A stretch of DNA of 64,000 nt from an uncultured Roseicyclus sp. (lineage in GTDB: Bacteria; Pseudomonadota; Alphaproteobacteria; Rhodobacterales; Rhodobacteraceae): assembly GCA_947489665.1 (NCBI GenBank), contig CANLEH010000001.1, positions 1,584,501 to 1,648,500 of the forward strand, written 5' to 3'. Of the stretch, positions 52,755 to 61,460 are shown piece by piece. The notes below the pieces were generated by a model. The model saw only the letters and a program-made list of their open reading frames with translations. It was not told where the DNA came from and did not search any database. Within the stretch, counting starts at the first letter, position 1, and every line of letters begins with the position of its first letter. A program made the position numbers and the translations under genes.

Positions 52755-53387
52755 ATGATGAAATCCCGTTTCATCCCCGCAATCGTTCTTGGTGCAGCCT
52801 TGGCTGTGTCCGGCTGTGTCGGTGGCGTTGATGTGTCGCGCGAAGTCGCTTTCGATACACCACCGCCCGCGGTCGAAAACATCGTGATCCAGGATTGGGA
52901 TGTTGTTGCCGTCGACGTCGACGTGCCGCGCACCCTGACGGTGAGCGAGGCCAACACGATCAAACCCCGTGCAGACATTGTTTGGCGTGAGGACCCGATC
53001 GGCGATCGTCACACGCAGGTTGATGATCTGATGACCGAAGCCCTGACGCCCGCGTTCGAGGCTGTCACAGGCTCGATCCCCGTGATCGTCAACATCGAGA
53101 TCACACGGTTCCACGCCCAGACCCAGCGCGTGCGTTATTCGAACCTGCCGTCCGAGCAGGAAATCGAGTTCATCCTGACCGTTGTTCATGCCGAAACCGG
53201 CGTGATCCTGTCTGGCCCGGAAGAGCTTGATCTGACCTTCCCGGCGCTTGGCGGCAACGACGCCATCGAGGCGGACGCCGCCGGCCTGACACAGCGCCTG
53301 CGCATCACGCGCCGCTTGCAGGATTGGGTTCAGGCCGAATTCATCGGAACCGTTGCGCCAAGCGTTCTTGTCGCCGCAGCTGAGTGA
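52755..53387 (+). CDS. DUF6778 family lipoprotein
   Basis: 210 residues. The lipoprotein signal ends in VSGC (Cys about 20). The body has the DUF6778 pattern DVDVPRTLTVSEANTIKPRADIVWRE and GDRHTQVDDLMTEALTP, a family that I know mainly from Rhodobacterales. AGGAG precedes the ATG at 52755 by eight bases; a second Met follows directly. It is probably outer-membrane or periplasm anchored; role unknown. Upstream (52512-52754) holds a GTTTCCACGTAAAC dyad and an otherwise plain promoter region. Confidence 0.88.
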   Translation: MMKSRFIPAIVLGAALAVSGCVGGVDVSREVAFDTPPPAVENIVIQDWDVVAVDVDVPRTLTVSEANTIKPRADIVWREDPIGDRHTQVDDLMTEALTPAFEAVTGSIPVIVNIEITRFHAQTQRVRYSNLPSEQEIEFILTVVHAETGVILSGPEELDLTFPALGGNDAIEADAAGLTQRLRITRRLQDWVQAEFIGTVAPSVLVAAAE

Positions 53388-53417
53388 GCCTTTTCCCCAT
53401 CTGAAGAACCCGGTAGA

Positions 53418-53444
53418 GGGGGCGCCATGACAGCGCCCCCTTTT
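53418..53444 (+). terminator. Terminator-like hairpin with a start codon in its loop
   Basis: GGGGGCGC (53418-53425) and GCGCCCCC (53433-53440) form a perfect 8-bp stem with a 7-base loop, followed by TTTT. It looks like the intrinsic terminator of the DUF6778 gene, yet the ATG of the next gene (53427-53429) lies inside the loop. Confidence 0.75.
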
Positions 53445-54623
53445 CCTGTTCTGCGTCTAAAACCCAAGGCCGATGCCCGACGCATCCGCCACGGCCATCC
53501 GTGGGCCTGGGCCGACGACCTTGTTCTCGATCGCCGTGCCAAAGCCGTGCCTGCCGGCGCATTGGCCCTGTTGCATGACGCAAACCGCGAGCCGCTTGGG
53601 ATTGGCGTTGCCAGTGTTGGCGCGCGGATCGGGCTTCGTATCCTGGATCGCAACCCGGACGCCACCATTGACCGCGCGTGGTTGGCGGCCAAAGTGGACC
53701 GTGCGCTTTCCTTGCGGACGGCGCTGTATGACGCGCCTTTCTATCGATTGATCCATGCCGAAGGGGACGGCTTGCCCGGTCTGATCGTTGACCGTTTTGG
53801 TGAGACGCTTGTGATGCAGCCCAATGCGATCTGGCTGGAAGAGCGGTTGGCGGACCTGACCGATATCCTGATCGAGGCGACGGGCTGCACGACCCTGATC
53901 AAGAATGGCACCTCGCGCGCCCGCGCGCAGGAAGGGCTTGAGGAAGATATGGCGGTGTTGGCAGGCACTGCCCCCGATGGGCCGATCCCGGTGCCGATGA
54001 CCGGCGCGACGTATATGGCCGATGTCATGGGCGGGCAGAAGACCGGCCTTTTCTACGATCAACGCCCCAACCACGCTTTTGCGGCCGGTTTGGCCGAAGG
54101 TGCGCGTGTGCTGGATGTGTTTTCCCATGTGGGCGGCTTCGCGCTGGCGGCCTTGGCCGCGGGTGCGCGCGATGCATTGGCTGTTGATGCCTCCGGCCCT
54201 GCGCTGGAACTGGCCACGTCCGGGGCAGGGGCCATGGGGATGGAGGACCGGTTCGCGACCCGCGTGGGCGATGCCTTTGCCACCATGGAGGCGCTGGCCG
54301 CCGAGGGCGCGGAGTTTGACCTTGTGGTTGCCGACCCGCCCGCCTTTGCGCCATCAAAACCGGCGCTCGACAACGGCTTGCGTGCCTATGAACGGGTCGC
54401 GCGTCTTGCGGCACCGTTAGTGGCCGATGGGGGCACGTTGGTTCTGTGTTCGTGTTCCCATGCCGCCGATGTCGCGAAATTCCGCGCGTCTTGTCTGCGC
54501 GGTATTGGTCGGGCCGGGCGTGATCCGCGGATCCTGCACACGGGCTTTGCGGGCCCAGATCATCCTGTCCATCCGAGCTTGAGCGATACGGGATACCTCA
54601 AGGCCATTGCGTTCCGCTTATGA
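53427..54623 (+). CDS. RlmI-like class I rRNA methyltransferase (RSP_2647 family)
   Basis: 398 residues. A PUA domain (about 8-80, PVLRLKPKADARRIRHGHPW) is followed by a short linker domain and a SAM-dependent Rossmann domain (VLDVFSHVGGFALAALAAGA; VVADPPAFAPSK; LCSCSH). It resembles RlmI, which makes m5C1962 in 23S rRNA, and the Rhodobacterales family named after RSP_2647. The PUA domain begins right after the ATG, so no later start fits. The PIN gene follows with an ATGA overlap. Confidence 0.9.
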   Translation: MTAPPFPVLRLKPKADARRIRHGHPWAWADDLVLDRRAKAVPAGALALLHDANREPLGIGVASVGARIGLRILDRNPDATIDRAWLAAKVDRALSLRTALYDAPFYRLIHAEGDGLPGLIVDRFGETLVMQPNAIWLEERLADLTDILIEATGCTTLIKNGTSRARAQEGLEEDMAVLAGTAPDGPIPVPMTGATYMADVMGGQKTGLFYDQRPNHAFAAGLAEGARVLDVFSHVGGFALAALAAGARDALAVDASGPALELATSGAGAMGMEDRFATRVGDAFATMEALAAEGAEFDLVVADPPAFAPSKPALDNGLRAYERVARLAAPLVADGGTLVLCSCSHAADVAKFRASCLRGIGRAGRDPRILHTGFAGPDHPVHPSLSDTGYLKAIAFRL

Positions 54624-55159
54624 TCGCGGTCCTTGATGCCTGCGTCCTTTACCCCACGGTGCTGCGGCAGATCCTGTTGGGCTGTGCGGAACGGGGACTG
54701 TTCACGCCGATCTGGTCCGAACGCCTGCTGGAGGAATGGCGGCGCGCGGCCCGTCGCAATGGCGGCGAGGCGGATGCCGCGATGGCCGATGCCGAGATTG
54801 CGCGCGCCAATGCGCGCTTTCCGGCGGCCCTCACCGCGCCAGGCGACGAGGCACCGCTTTGGCTGCCGGACCCGGCCGACATTCATGTGCTTGGCTCTGC
54901 CGTTGTGGGTCAAGCCGAGATGATTGTGACCCTTAATCTACGCGACTTCCCCGCGCGCGAACTGTCCGGCCACGGGATCGTGGCGCGCGCGCCGGATGTG
55001 CTGTTGATGGATCTTTGGCTCGATGCGCCCGATCGCGTGGAAGAGGCCGTGATGGCCACACATGCCGAGGCGGAGCGTTTGTCGGGCGAAAGCCTGCCCC
55101 TGCGCGCCCTACTAAAGCGCGCGCGTCTGCCGCGATTGGGCAAGGCCCTCACACGCTAG
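54620..55159 (+). CDS. PIN-domain protein (RSP_2648 family)
   Basis: 179 residues. A PIN fold with the first Asp in AVLDACVLYP, then TPIWSERLLEEW, a central Glu/Asp region and TLNLRDFPARELSGHGI near the third acidic position, which are the Mg-binding residues of PIN ribonucleases. It lacks a cognate antitoxin neighbour and is translationally coupled (ATGA) to the RNA methyltransferase, so it is more likely an RNA-processing enzyme than a VapC toxin. I know the family as RSP_2648 in Rhodobacterales. Confidence 0.85.
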   Translation: MIAVLDACVLYPTVLRQILLGCAERGLFTPIWSERLLEEWRRAARRNGGEADAAMADAEIARANARFPAALTAPGDEAPLWLPDPADIHVLGSAVVGQAEMIVTLNLRDFPARELSGHGIVARAPDVLLMDLWLDAPDRVEEAVMATHAEAERLSGESLPLRALLKRARLPRLGKALTR

Positions 55160-55209
55160 ACCCGCCCTCTTTGTTCCATGAAAATGCATAAGACGGCCTT
55201 TGCAGCGCG

Positions 55210-55908
55210 TCACTCAGGCTGACCGCTTTCATGCCACCGGGCCTCCAACGCCTCGATTGCCGAAATCCTTTCAGCGGTTTTCGGATGGCTCATCAACCAG
55301 GCCGGCGCGCCGCCGCCCTTCAGCCCGACCAGCCCTTCGAGCTTCGCGAACAGAGATTTTTGCGGACCGGTTCCGATCCCAGCGGAGACGAGCAGGGCAG
55401 AGGCATAGGCGTCGGCCTCATACTCATCCTGACGGCTGAGCCGCGCAGCCAGAAGCGAGGCAACCATGCCGCCGATCCATGGGCCGATACCGGGGATGAT
55501 GCGCCCCAAGACCCCGGCCAGAACGGCGCGCACCGCGTTCTGCCCCGAAAAGTCGATCATCCGCCGCCGGGTATGGCCGAGGGCCACGTGCCCAAGTTCA
55601 TGCGCGATGACGCTGGCCAGTTCTTCTGCGCTGACTTCACCCGCGCGGTAGCGGTCGTAAAACCCGCGGGTGATGAAGATGCGCCCATCGGGGGCGGCGA
55701 GGCCGTTGACCGCCTCAACCTCATAGACATTGACGCGGATCCGGTCGACGTCGAGCACGCGGGCAAACTTGTCCGTCAGTGCAATCAGATCGCGATCGGC
55801 CAGCTCGGACGACCGCGCGTCCAGCTCCCGCTTCGTGCGCCAGGACGAGAACAGGTACATCACCAGGCCATAGCCCACGGCCAGAAGGATCGGGGTCAAC
55901 TTCAACAT
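55210..55908 (-). CDS. M48-family metallopeptidase
   Basis: 232 residues. One N-terminal membrane helix (about 3-20) precedes a cytoplasmic or periplasmic M48 domain: VIAHELGHVALGH (HExxH zinc motif about 101), a second amphipathic or hydrophobic stretch (about 125-155) and the third-ligand region DEYEADAYASALLVSAG. It is smaller than HtpX. Probable role: zinc protease for envelope or signal turnover. Convergent with the PIN gene. Confidence 0.9.
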   Translation of the reverse strand: MLKLTPILLAVGYGLVMYLFSSWRTKRELDARSSELADRDLIALTDKFARVLDVDRIRVNVYEVEAVNGLAAPDGRIFITRGFYDRYRAGEVSAEELASVIAHELGHVALGHTRRRMIDFSGQNAVRAVLAGVLGRIIPGIGPWIGGMVASLLAARLSRQDEYEADAYASALLVSAGIGTGPQKSLFAKLEGLVGLKGGGAPAWLMSHPKTAERISAIEALEARWHESGQPE

Positions 55909-55949
55909 ACGCCTGATATGGGGTCGATGCGCGCCATGGACAATGTCGT

Positions 55950-57116
55950 TTACGACACCGACAACAGGCCCGTGCCGTGGCGCGAAAGGCGTTCGGCCCC
56001 TGCGGGTGTCACCAGGACCGTATGGCCAAGTGTCATGGCAAGGCCTGCCGCGCTGTCCATCACGATCATGTGCAGGAAGAAGGCCTGGTTTTCCTGCATG
56101 ATCAGGGGGTTGCCCTCGAAGAACATCGGGAATTCCACCCAGATCGGATTGTACGCAATCCCCATGCCATAGCCGCAGGCCTGAAGACGGGCATGGGCAA
56201 GGCCGCGTTTGTCGAATACCTCGGCATGGGCGGTGTAGACATCACCCATGGGTCGCCCCGGATGGATGGCGGCCTCGCACGCCTCCAGCGCTTCAACGCA
56301 GGCATCATGCATCGCGCGCTGCTGATCTGACGGCGGGCCCACAACGATCGTGCGCATGGCGGCAGCATGGTAGCGGGCTGCAGAGCCGGACCATTCCAGC
56401 GTCAGTTGATCCCGCGCGTCGAGATGCCGGCGCCCCGCGAAGGAGCGGCAGAGAAGCGCATTGGGGCCGGAGCCGATCACGGTCTCATTGCCCGCAGGCT
56501 CGCCCCCCTTCGACAGGATCGCGGATTGCATGGCGGCGTGGATGTCGCCCTCAAACGCACCGGGCGCGGTGAGGGAGAGGGCGGCGTCGAGCGCGTCATC
56601 TGTCATCTCGGCCGCGCGCCGGATCATCGTGATCTCGGCGTCGGACTTCACGCGGCGCAGGGCAGGGATCAGGTCGGATGCGTCGCGAAGGTCTGGCACA
56701 ACCTCAGCAATCGCTACGCCATTGGCATGGGTCAGCCCGGCGGTGCGCGTTTCCCAACCAATGCGCTTACCGGTCAGATCGCGGGCCACAAGCAGGTCCG
56801 CCAGATCACGGGCCGGGTTGGCGCCCTGATGCTCGGGCCAGATATGGATACGGTCATGGGGGATCACGGATGTATTCTGCGCCTGGCGCAGGTCGGGCAG
56901 GCGGGTCAGCAGGTCGACCCGGCCATCAGCGTCCAGCACCATGGCCTGAAACATCGCAAAACCGAACGTGTCGTAGCCGGTCAACCAATACATGCTTTCG
57001 GGGGCAAAGATCAGGAGGGCGTCCAGCCCCGCCTCGGCAAGGGCGGCTGTGGCGCGGGCTTGCCGTGCCTGAAATTCCGCGTGCGAGAAGTGCGGCGGAT
57101 CCATTGTTTCGGTCAT
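55950..57116 (-). CDS. M24-fold hydrolase (creatinase/DoeA-like)
   Basis: 388 residues. An N-terminal creatinase-type domain (RTLDALLIFAPESMYWLTGYD region) and a C-terminal pita-bread domain. The metal-ligand signature of Xaa-Pro aminopeptidases is altered: the strand that normally carries two Asp reads LEWSGSAARYHAAAMRT. Such loss is seen in creatinase and in ectoine hydrolase (DoeA)-like enzymes that work without the two metals. The substrate is therefore open; a peptidase role should not be assumed. It lies 2 bp from the VWA gene on the same strand. Confidence 0.8.
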   Translation of the reverse strand: MTETMDPPHFSHAEFQARQARATAALAEAGLDALLIFAPESMYWLTGYDTFGFAMFQAMVLDADGRVDLLTRLPDLRQAQNTSVIPHDRIHIWPEHQGANPARDLADLLVARDLTGKRIGWETRTAGLTHANGVAIAEVVPDLRDASDLIPALRRVKSDAEITMIRRAAEMTDDALDAALSLTAPGAFEGDIHAAMQSAILSKGGEPAGNETVIGSGPNALLCRSFAGRRHLDARDQLTLEWSGSAARYHAAAMRTIVVGPPSDQQRAMHDACVEALEACEAAIHPGRPMGDVYTAHAEVFDKRGLAHARLQACGYGMGIAYNPIWVEFPMFFEGNPLIMQENQAFFLHMIVMDSAAGLAMTLGHTVLVTPAGAERLSRHGTGLLSVS

Positions 57117-57118
57117 GT

Positions 57119-58303
57119 CTATTTCCCCAAGTCCCGCATGCCGCGGTCAATGCCTTCCAGCGTCATCGGGACCATGCGGCCCTCGAATATCTCGTCGATC
57201 ATCTGGGTCGATTGCGTGTAGCGCCAGTGACGCTCGGGCGTCGGATTGATCCAGAGGTGATCGGGCCATTGGGTGCGCGCACGTTGCAGCCATGTGCTGC
57301 CGGCCTCTTCATTCCAATGCTCATTCGCGCCGCCGGGGAAGGCGATCTCGTAAGGGGACATGGCGGCGTCGCCCACAAAGATGCATTTGTAATCAGGCCC
57401 ATAGGTGTTCATCACCTCGAAGGTCGGGATCTGTTCCGACCACCGCCTTCGATTGTCGCGCCAGACAGCTTCATAGAGGCAATTGTGGAAGTAGTAGTAT
57501 TCGAGATGCTTGAATTCGGCCTTGGCGGCGCTGAACAGCTCTTCAACGACCTTCACATGGTCGTCCATTGAGCCACCCACGTCGAGGAACAGGATCACCT
57601 TGACCGCATTCCGCCGCTCGGGGCGGGTCTTCACATCCAGCCAACCCTGTTCGGCGGTGGCGCGGATGGTGCCGTCCAGATCAAGCTCTTCCGCCGCGCC
57701 GTCGCGGGCCCATTGGCGCAGGCGCTTGAGCGCAACCTTGATGTTGCGGGTGCCAAGTTCCACATCGCCGTCGAGGTTCTTGAATTCGCGTTTGTCCCAG
57801 ACCTTCACCGCCTTGCGATGGCGGCTTTCGTGCTGCCCGATGCGCACGCCTTCGGGGTTGTAGCCGTAGGCGCCGAATGGAGACGTACCTGCGGTGCCGA
57901 TCCACTTGCTCCCGCCCTGATGGCGCTTTTCCTGTTCCTTGAGGCGTTGGCGCAGGGTTTCCATCAACTTGTCGAAGCCGCCCATCGCCTCAATCTCGGC
58001 GCGCTCTTCTTCGGTCAGGTGTTTTTCGGCCAGTTTCTCGAGCCATTCGCGCGGGATTTCCGTGGCTTCCAGCACATCATCGAAACTGATCGCCTCAAGA
58101 CCGGCAAAGGCATGGGCAAAGGCTTGATCGAAGCGATCCAGATGGCGTTCGTCCTTCACCATCGCTGTGCGAGCGAGGTAGTAGAAGCCGTCCACATCAT
58201 AGGTGACGAGGCCGCGGCTCATCCCCTCCAAGAACGCGAGGTATTCCCGGAGCGAGACCGGAATGCGCGCAGCGCGGAGGGTTTCGAAGAAGGGCAGAAA
58301 CAT
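57119..58303 (-). CDS. CoxE-like VWA-domain protein
   Basis: 394 residues. The C-terminal von Willebrand A-type domain has a MIDAS-like motif LFLDVGGSMDDHV (about 243), followed by YYYFHNCLYEAVW and IFVGDAAMSPYEI. The N-terminal half is helical and charged (EEERAEIEAMGGFDKLMETL). Such proteins form chaperone-like pairs with MoxR AAA+ ATPases; a MoxR protein is encoded 3 kb upstream on the same strand (60621-61460). A perfect 18-bp palindrome lies 52 bp before its start. Confidence 0.88.
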   Translation of the reverse strand: MFLPFFETLRAARIPVSLREYLAFLEGMSRGLVTYDVDGFYYLARTAMVKDERHLDRFDQAFAHAFAGLEAISFDDVLEATEIPREWLEKLAEKHLTEEERAEIEAMGGFDKLMETLRQRLKEQEKRHQGGSKWIGTAGTSPFGAYGYNPEGVRIGQHESRHRKAVKVWDKREFKNLDGDVELGTRNIKVALKRLRQWARDGAAEELDLDGTIRATAEQGWLDVKTRPERRNAVKVILFLDVGGSMDDHVKVVEELFSAAKAEFKHLEYYYFHNCLYEAVWRDNRRRWSEQIPTFEVMNTYGPDYKCIFVGDAAMSPYEIAFPGGANEHWNEEAGSTWLQRARTQWPDHLWINPTPERHWRYTQSTQMIDEIFEGRMVPMTLEGIDRGMRDLGK

Positions 58304-58354
58304 GGGAGTGTTTTAGCGCGATCCTAGGGCTGCGTCGAACAGGAAAGCGAGCTG

Positions 58355-58372
58355 CTTATCACGCGTGATAAG
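58355..58372. promoter_or_regulatory. Perfect 18-bp palindrome before the VWA gene
   Basis: CTTATCACG-CGTGATAAG is its own reverse complement. It sits between the 54-residue gene and the VWA gene on the minus strand, in the position of an operator or promoter-proximal site. Just beyond it, GATTTAA occurs twice (58375 and 58389). Confidence 0.55.
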
Positions 58373-58460
58373 GTGATTTAAGTGGCGGATTTAAATAGAT
58401 AAAAAGCGTTCCGTTTGCGTGCCGCTCACCAGGATTGCATGGCGGTGGGGCCGCGCGATT

Positions 58461-58625
58461 TCATTGCGGGGCTGGTACGATCAGCATGACAATTGTGCCT
58501 ACCAGAAACCCGATCAACGCAAACACTGCTGCCCATTGCGCCATGTCTTGCCAATTGCCCTTGCGCCGCCACGCCAGCAGCGCGCCGATGGCAATACCGA
58601 AGCCAGCCCCGATGAAGTTCAGCAT
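58461..58625 (-). CDS. 54-residue two-helix membrane protein
   Basis: Starts MLNFIGAGFGIAIGALLAW and ends MLIVPAPQ. Two membrane helices (about 3-19 and 33-50) flank a short basic loop (RRKGNWQDMA). It begins 16 bp after the stop of the DUF2927 lipoprotein gene on the same strand, with GGGG about six bases upstream, so it belongs to that operon. Small hydrophobic proteins of this form are common but usually missed. Family not recognised. Confidence 0.7.
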   Translation of the reverse strand: MLNFIGAGFGIAIGALLAWRRKGNWQDMAQWAAVFALIGFLVGTIVMLIVPAPQ

Positions 58626-58640
58626 GATGTGCCCCAGTGA

Positions 58641-60008
58641 TTACTGCCCTGGCGACAGCGCCGCCACCTCGGTCAGGCGCGCGCCAACGGCGGACTGACC
58701 GCCGAAGCCATATCGACCCCAGGCGAGGGAGTCGAGCCGGACCGAGCGGGCTTCAGACGCGCGGCCTGCATCCTCCAGCGCTTCCGCGCGGATCATCAGC
58801 AACGTCGAGAGAAGCGAGGCATTCTGCGCCCGCGTCGCGGCCGGCATGGCGCGTGCGGTAAGCGTCAGCGCCTCGTCCACCTGGCCGGCAGAAAGTGCGA
58901 AGGCAGCCAATTGCATATCCACATGGGCTGATTGGATGCCGCCGGGTGAGACCCTGTCAAAGAGTACAGAGGCCTGTTGGAAAGCCTGAATGGAGGCTTC
59001 GACATCGCGGCTGAGCGTCAGGCGACCAAGGGCGAAATAGGCGAATGCGGTGCGCGTGTCGTTCCAGTTCTGGTTCCGGGCCAACCGGACGGCGCGCTCG
59101 GCGGCCGCGATCCTTGCCGTGTCCGACGAGCCCGGCCCAAGCGCGGTTTCAATGGCTGAAATCCAGGGACGCGGCGTTTGCGACCCGCGACCACCGCCTG
59201 TGGCGGACCCGCCGCGCGGGTTCAGGCGCGAGAGGATCGCGGGCAGACGGGCGGCAACCTCGCCCCGGGTGAGGCCCGATTGCAGGTCCGCATCGTAATA
59301 GGCGCGCAGGATGAGCATGTCGAAGCCGGTCAGCACAGCGTTGAAGTTGTCGTCGTTAAAGACGCTATCCGACAGGCGGTATAGATCGTTGAGGGGGCCT
59401 AACGCCTGCGCGATTTCTTCGTGCAGGCAATCGCGCATCTCTTGTGGAGAGACATCCGAGGGGATGAACACAGCGACCCGTTCGCGGGTGTCCAATGTGG
59501 TCCAATCCAGCGTGCCGCCCGAGCGGTTGCGCCGGAATTCGGCCCACGAGCTGACGCGCGGAACCACAAAGCAAGCGGCCTGCGGTACGACGCGCTGCAT
59601 GCGCGCGCGGGGCATGGTTTCGACGGTAATGGAAGCATCACTTGTGACCCGGGTGATCGGAATTCCGGCCTCAGTCCGCAGGCGTGCCAGAAGCTGATCC
59701 AGATCCGCACTCATCGAGGCGGGAACAGAGCCGGTGATGGCCACCGTGACGGGGCCTTCAAAGCGGCTTATCCGTTCAATCACCCGGCCCGATTCCATCT
59801 GAAAGCTTAGGTCGAGGAAGTCGGCGGCGATGGACGTGTTGGAGCGGCTTGGCGCCTGCGCCCTGGCCTGCCCGAACGTGTTCATCGGCGGCAGAGCCTC
59901 GGGCAGGGCAGCAATGCGTCGTTCGGCGACATCAGCGCCCGTGGTCGGGGCACAGGCCGCGAGCGCAAGGGCGACGACAGGGATCAGGCGGGACAGGGTA
60001 CAGAACAA
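58641..60008 (-). CDS. DUF2927 lipoprotein
   Basis: 455 residues. A lipoprotein signal ends in LAAC (about 19). The N-terminal half contains the DUF2927 core (CLHEEIAQALGPLNDLYRLSDSVFNDDN), with FVVPRVSSWAEFR before it. The C-terminal half is helical, TPR-like (TRTAFAYFALGRL; SIQAFQQASVLFD; LTARAMPAATRAQNASLLSTLL). It should be anchored in the periplasm; its role is unknown. The gene follows the GNAT gene after 10 bp on the same strand. Confidence 0.88.
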   Translation of the reverse strand: MFCTLSRLIPVVALALAACAPTTGADVAERRIAALPEALPPMNTFGQARAQAPSRSNTSIAADFLDLSFQMESGRVIERISRFEGPVTVAITGSVPASMSADLDQLLARLRTEAGIPITRVTSDASITVETMPRARMQRVVPQAACFVVPRVSSWAEFRRNRSGGTLDWTTLDTRERVAVFIPSDVSPQEMRDCLHEEIAQALGPLNDLYRLSDSVFNDDNFNAVLTGFDMLILRAYYDADLQSGLTRGEVAARLPAILSRLNPRGGSATGGGRGSQTPRPWISAIETALGPGSSDTARIAAAERAVRLARNQNWNDTRTAFAYFALGRLTLSRDVEASIQAFQQASVLFDRVSPGGIQSAHVDMQLAAFALSAGQVDEALTLTARAMPAATRAQNASLLSTLLMIRAEALEDAGRASEARSVRLDSLAWGRYGFGGQSAVGARLTEVAALSPGQ

Positions 60009-60018
60009 GAAGGGCGCC

Positions 60019-60468
60019 TCACGCTCGGGAATATTTCATGAAATCAGTTGGTTCGCCAATACGGTCGTACAGGGTACGCGCCGTCGCATTGGATTGGCGG
60101 GTCATCCAGTAGACGACAGGCCGCCCGGCTGCATCGGCATCGGCATAAACCGTTTCGATCAAGGCACGGCCCACGCCCGTGCCGCGGACACGGGGCAGGG
60201 CAAAGAGATCTTGCAGATAGGTGACATCGGCCACGCGCCAGGTGTGGGCGTGCACGATGATCTGCACCAGGCCCACAAGCCCGTCTGCATCTTCAGCGAC
60301 CCAGGCTTGCATATTTGTGCGATCAGGATCTGTCAGGCGGTCAAACAGCAGGTCATCGTGGGAAGGGTCGATCTCAGCCGCGTAAAAGTCGAGATAGCCC
60401 CGCCATAGCACGCCCCAATCGGACCGATCCCGCCGCCCGAGGGGGCGAATTTCGAACGCTTTGCTCAC
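60019..60468 (-). CDS. GNAT-family N-acetyltransferase
   Basis: 149 residues. GNAT motifs: EIRPLGRRDRSDWGVLWRGYLDFY, LVGLVQIIVHAH, TYLQDLFALPRVRGTGVGRALIE (acetyl-CoA loop) and YWMTRQSNATARTLYDRIG at the end. The substrate is unknown. It is the first gene after the moxR stop on this strand (152 bp away); the gap holds the dyad TGCCAC-GCGGTCT-GTGGCA (about 60574-60592) with no clear role. Confidence 0.88.
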   Translation of the reverse strand: MSKAFEIRPLGRRDRSDWGVLWRGYLDFYAAEIDPSHDDLLFDRLTDPDRTNMQAWVAEDADGLVGLVQIIVHAHTWRVADVTYLQDLFALPRVRGTGVGRALIETVYADADAAGRPVVYWMTRQSNATARTLYDRIGEPTDFMKYSRA

Positions 60469-60620
60469 GTGATTTGCTACCTTAACATCGGGTGCGGCAA
60501 GGGTGCTTTGCCGGATAGTGCCGCCAGATTATGGCAGGAATCGGGCAGCACGATAGGGGAGGTTTTCTTTTGCCACGCGGTCTGTGGCACGCGCGCCATG
60601 GGCATCGGCAAAGACCCGCC

Positions 60621-61460
60621 TTAGCGTTGGCCGCGGGCCATAAACGCCAAACGCTCAAACAGGGCCACGTCCTGTTCGTTCTTCAGAAGTGCCCCGTGCA
60701 ATTTCGGGAGCGCATTTGCCCCGTCACGACGCAGATCCTCAGGCGTGAGGTCTTCGGCGAGGAGCAGCTTGAGCCAGTCCAGCACTTCGGAGGTCGACGG
60801 CTTTTTCTTCAGCCCCTGTTGTTCGCGGATCTCATAGAACTGCGTGAGGGCGGCGGTCAGAAGGTCTTGTTTGATGCCGGGATGGTGCACCTCGACGATC
60901 TTGCGCATGACATCGGCGTCGGGAAAGCGGATGTAGTGGAAGAAACAGCGGCGCAAGAATGCGTCGGGCAGTTCCTTTTCGTTGTTGGACGTGATGATGA
61001 CGATGGGGCGCACCTGGGCGTTGATCGTTTCACCGGTCTCATAGACAAAAAACTCCATCCGATCGAGTTCCTGCAGCAGATCGTTCGGGAATTCGATATC
61101 GGCCTTGTCGATCTCATCAATCAGCAGGACGCATTTACCCTCTGCCTCAAAGGCCTGCCACAATTTGCCCTTGCGGATGTAGTTCTTGACGTCATGGACC
61201 CGTTCTTCGCCCAACTGGCTGTCGCGCAGACGGCTGACGGCGTCATATTCGTAAAGGCCCTGTTGCGCGCGAGTGGTCGATTTGATGTGCCATTCGATGA
61301 TCGGCAGGCCAAGCGACTGCGAGACTTGGCGCGCGAGCTCTGTCTTGCCGGTGCCCGGCTCTCCCTTGACCAAAAGGGGACGTTCCAAGGTGACGGCGGC
61401 GTTCACTGCGACGGTCAGATCGTCGGTTGCGACATAGTCTTCGGTGCCCTGAAAGTGCAT
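60621..61460 (-). CDS. MoxR-family AAA+ ATPase
   Basis: 279 residues. Walker A KGEPGTGKTE (about 32-41), Walker B VLLIDEIDKAD (about 111-121), sensor 1 VIITSNNEKELPD and an arginine-finger region DAFLRRCFFHYIRFPD. MoxR ATPases remodel or activate enzyme complexes with a VWA partner; the CoxE-like VWA gene at 57119-58303 on the same strand is the natural candidate. The ATG at 61460 has AGGGA seven bases upstream; longer frames add unrelated residues. Confidence 0.93.
   Translation of the reverse strand: MHFQGTEDYVATDDLTVAVNAAVTLERPLLVKGEPGTGKTELARQVSQSLGLPIIEWHIKSTTRAQQGLYEYDAVSRLRDSQLGEERVHDVKNYIRKGKLWQAFEAEGKCVLLIDEIDKADIEFPNDLLQELDRMEFFVYETGETINAQVRPIVIITSNNEKELPDAFLRRCFFHYIRFPDADVMRKIVEVHHPGIKQDLLTAALTQFYEIREQQGLKKKPSTSEVLDWLKLLLAEDLTPEDLRRDGANALPKLHGALLKNEQDVALFERLAFMARGQR

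Noticed and set aside
54620-55159. VapBC-type toxin-antitoxin system
   Set aside because: There is a PIN protein but no small antitoxin gene next to it; it is coupled to an RNA methyltransferase instead.
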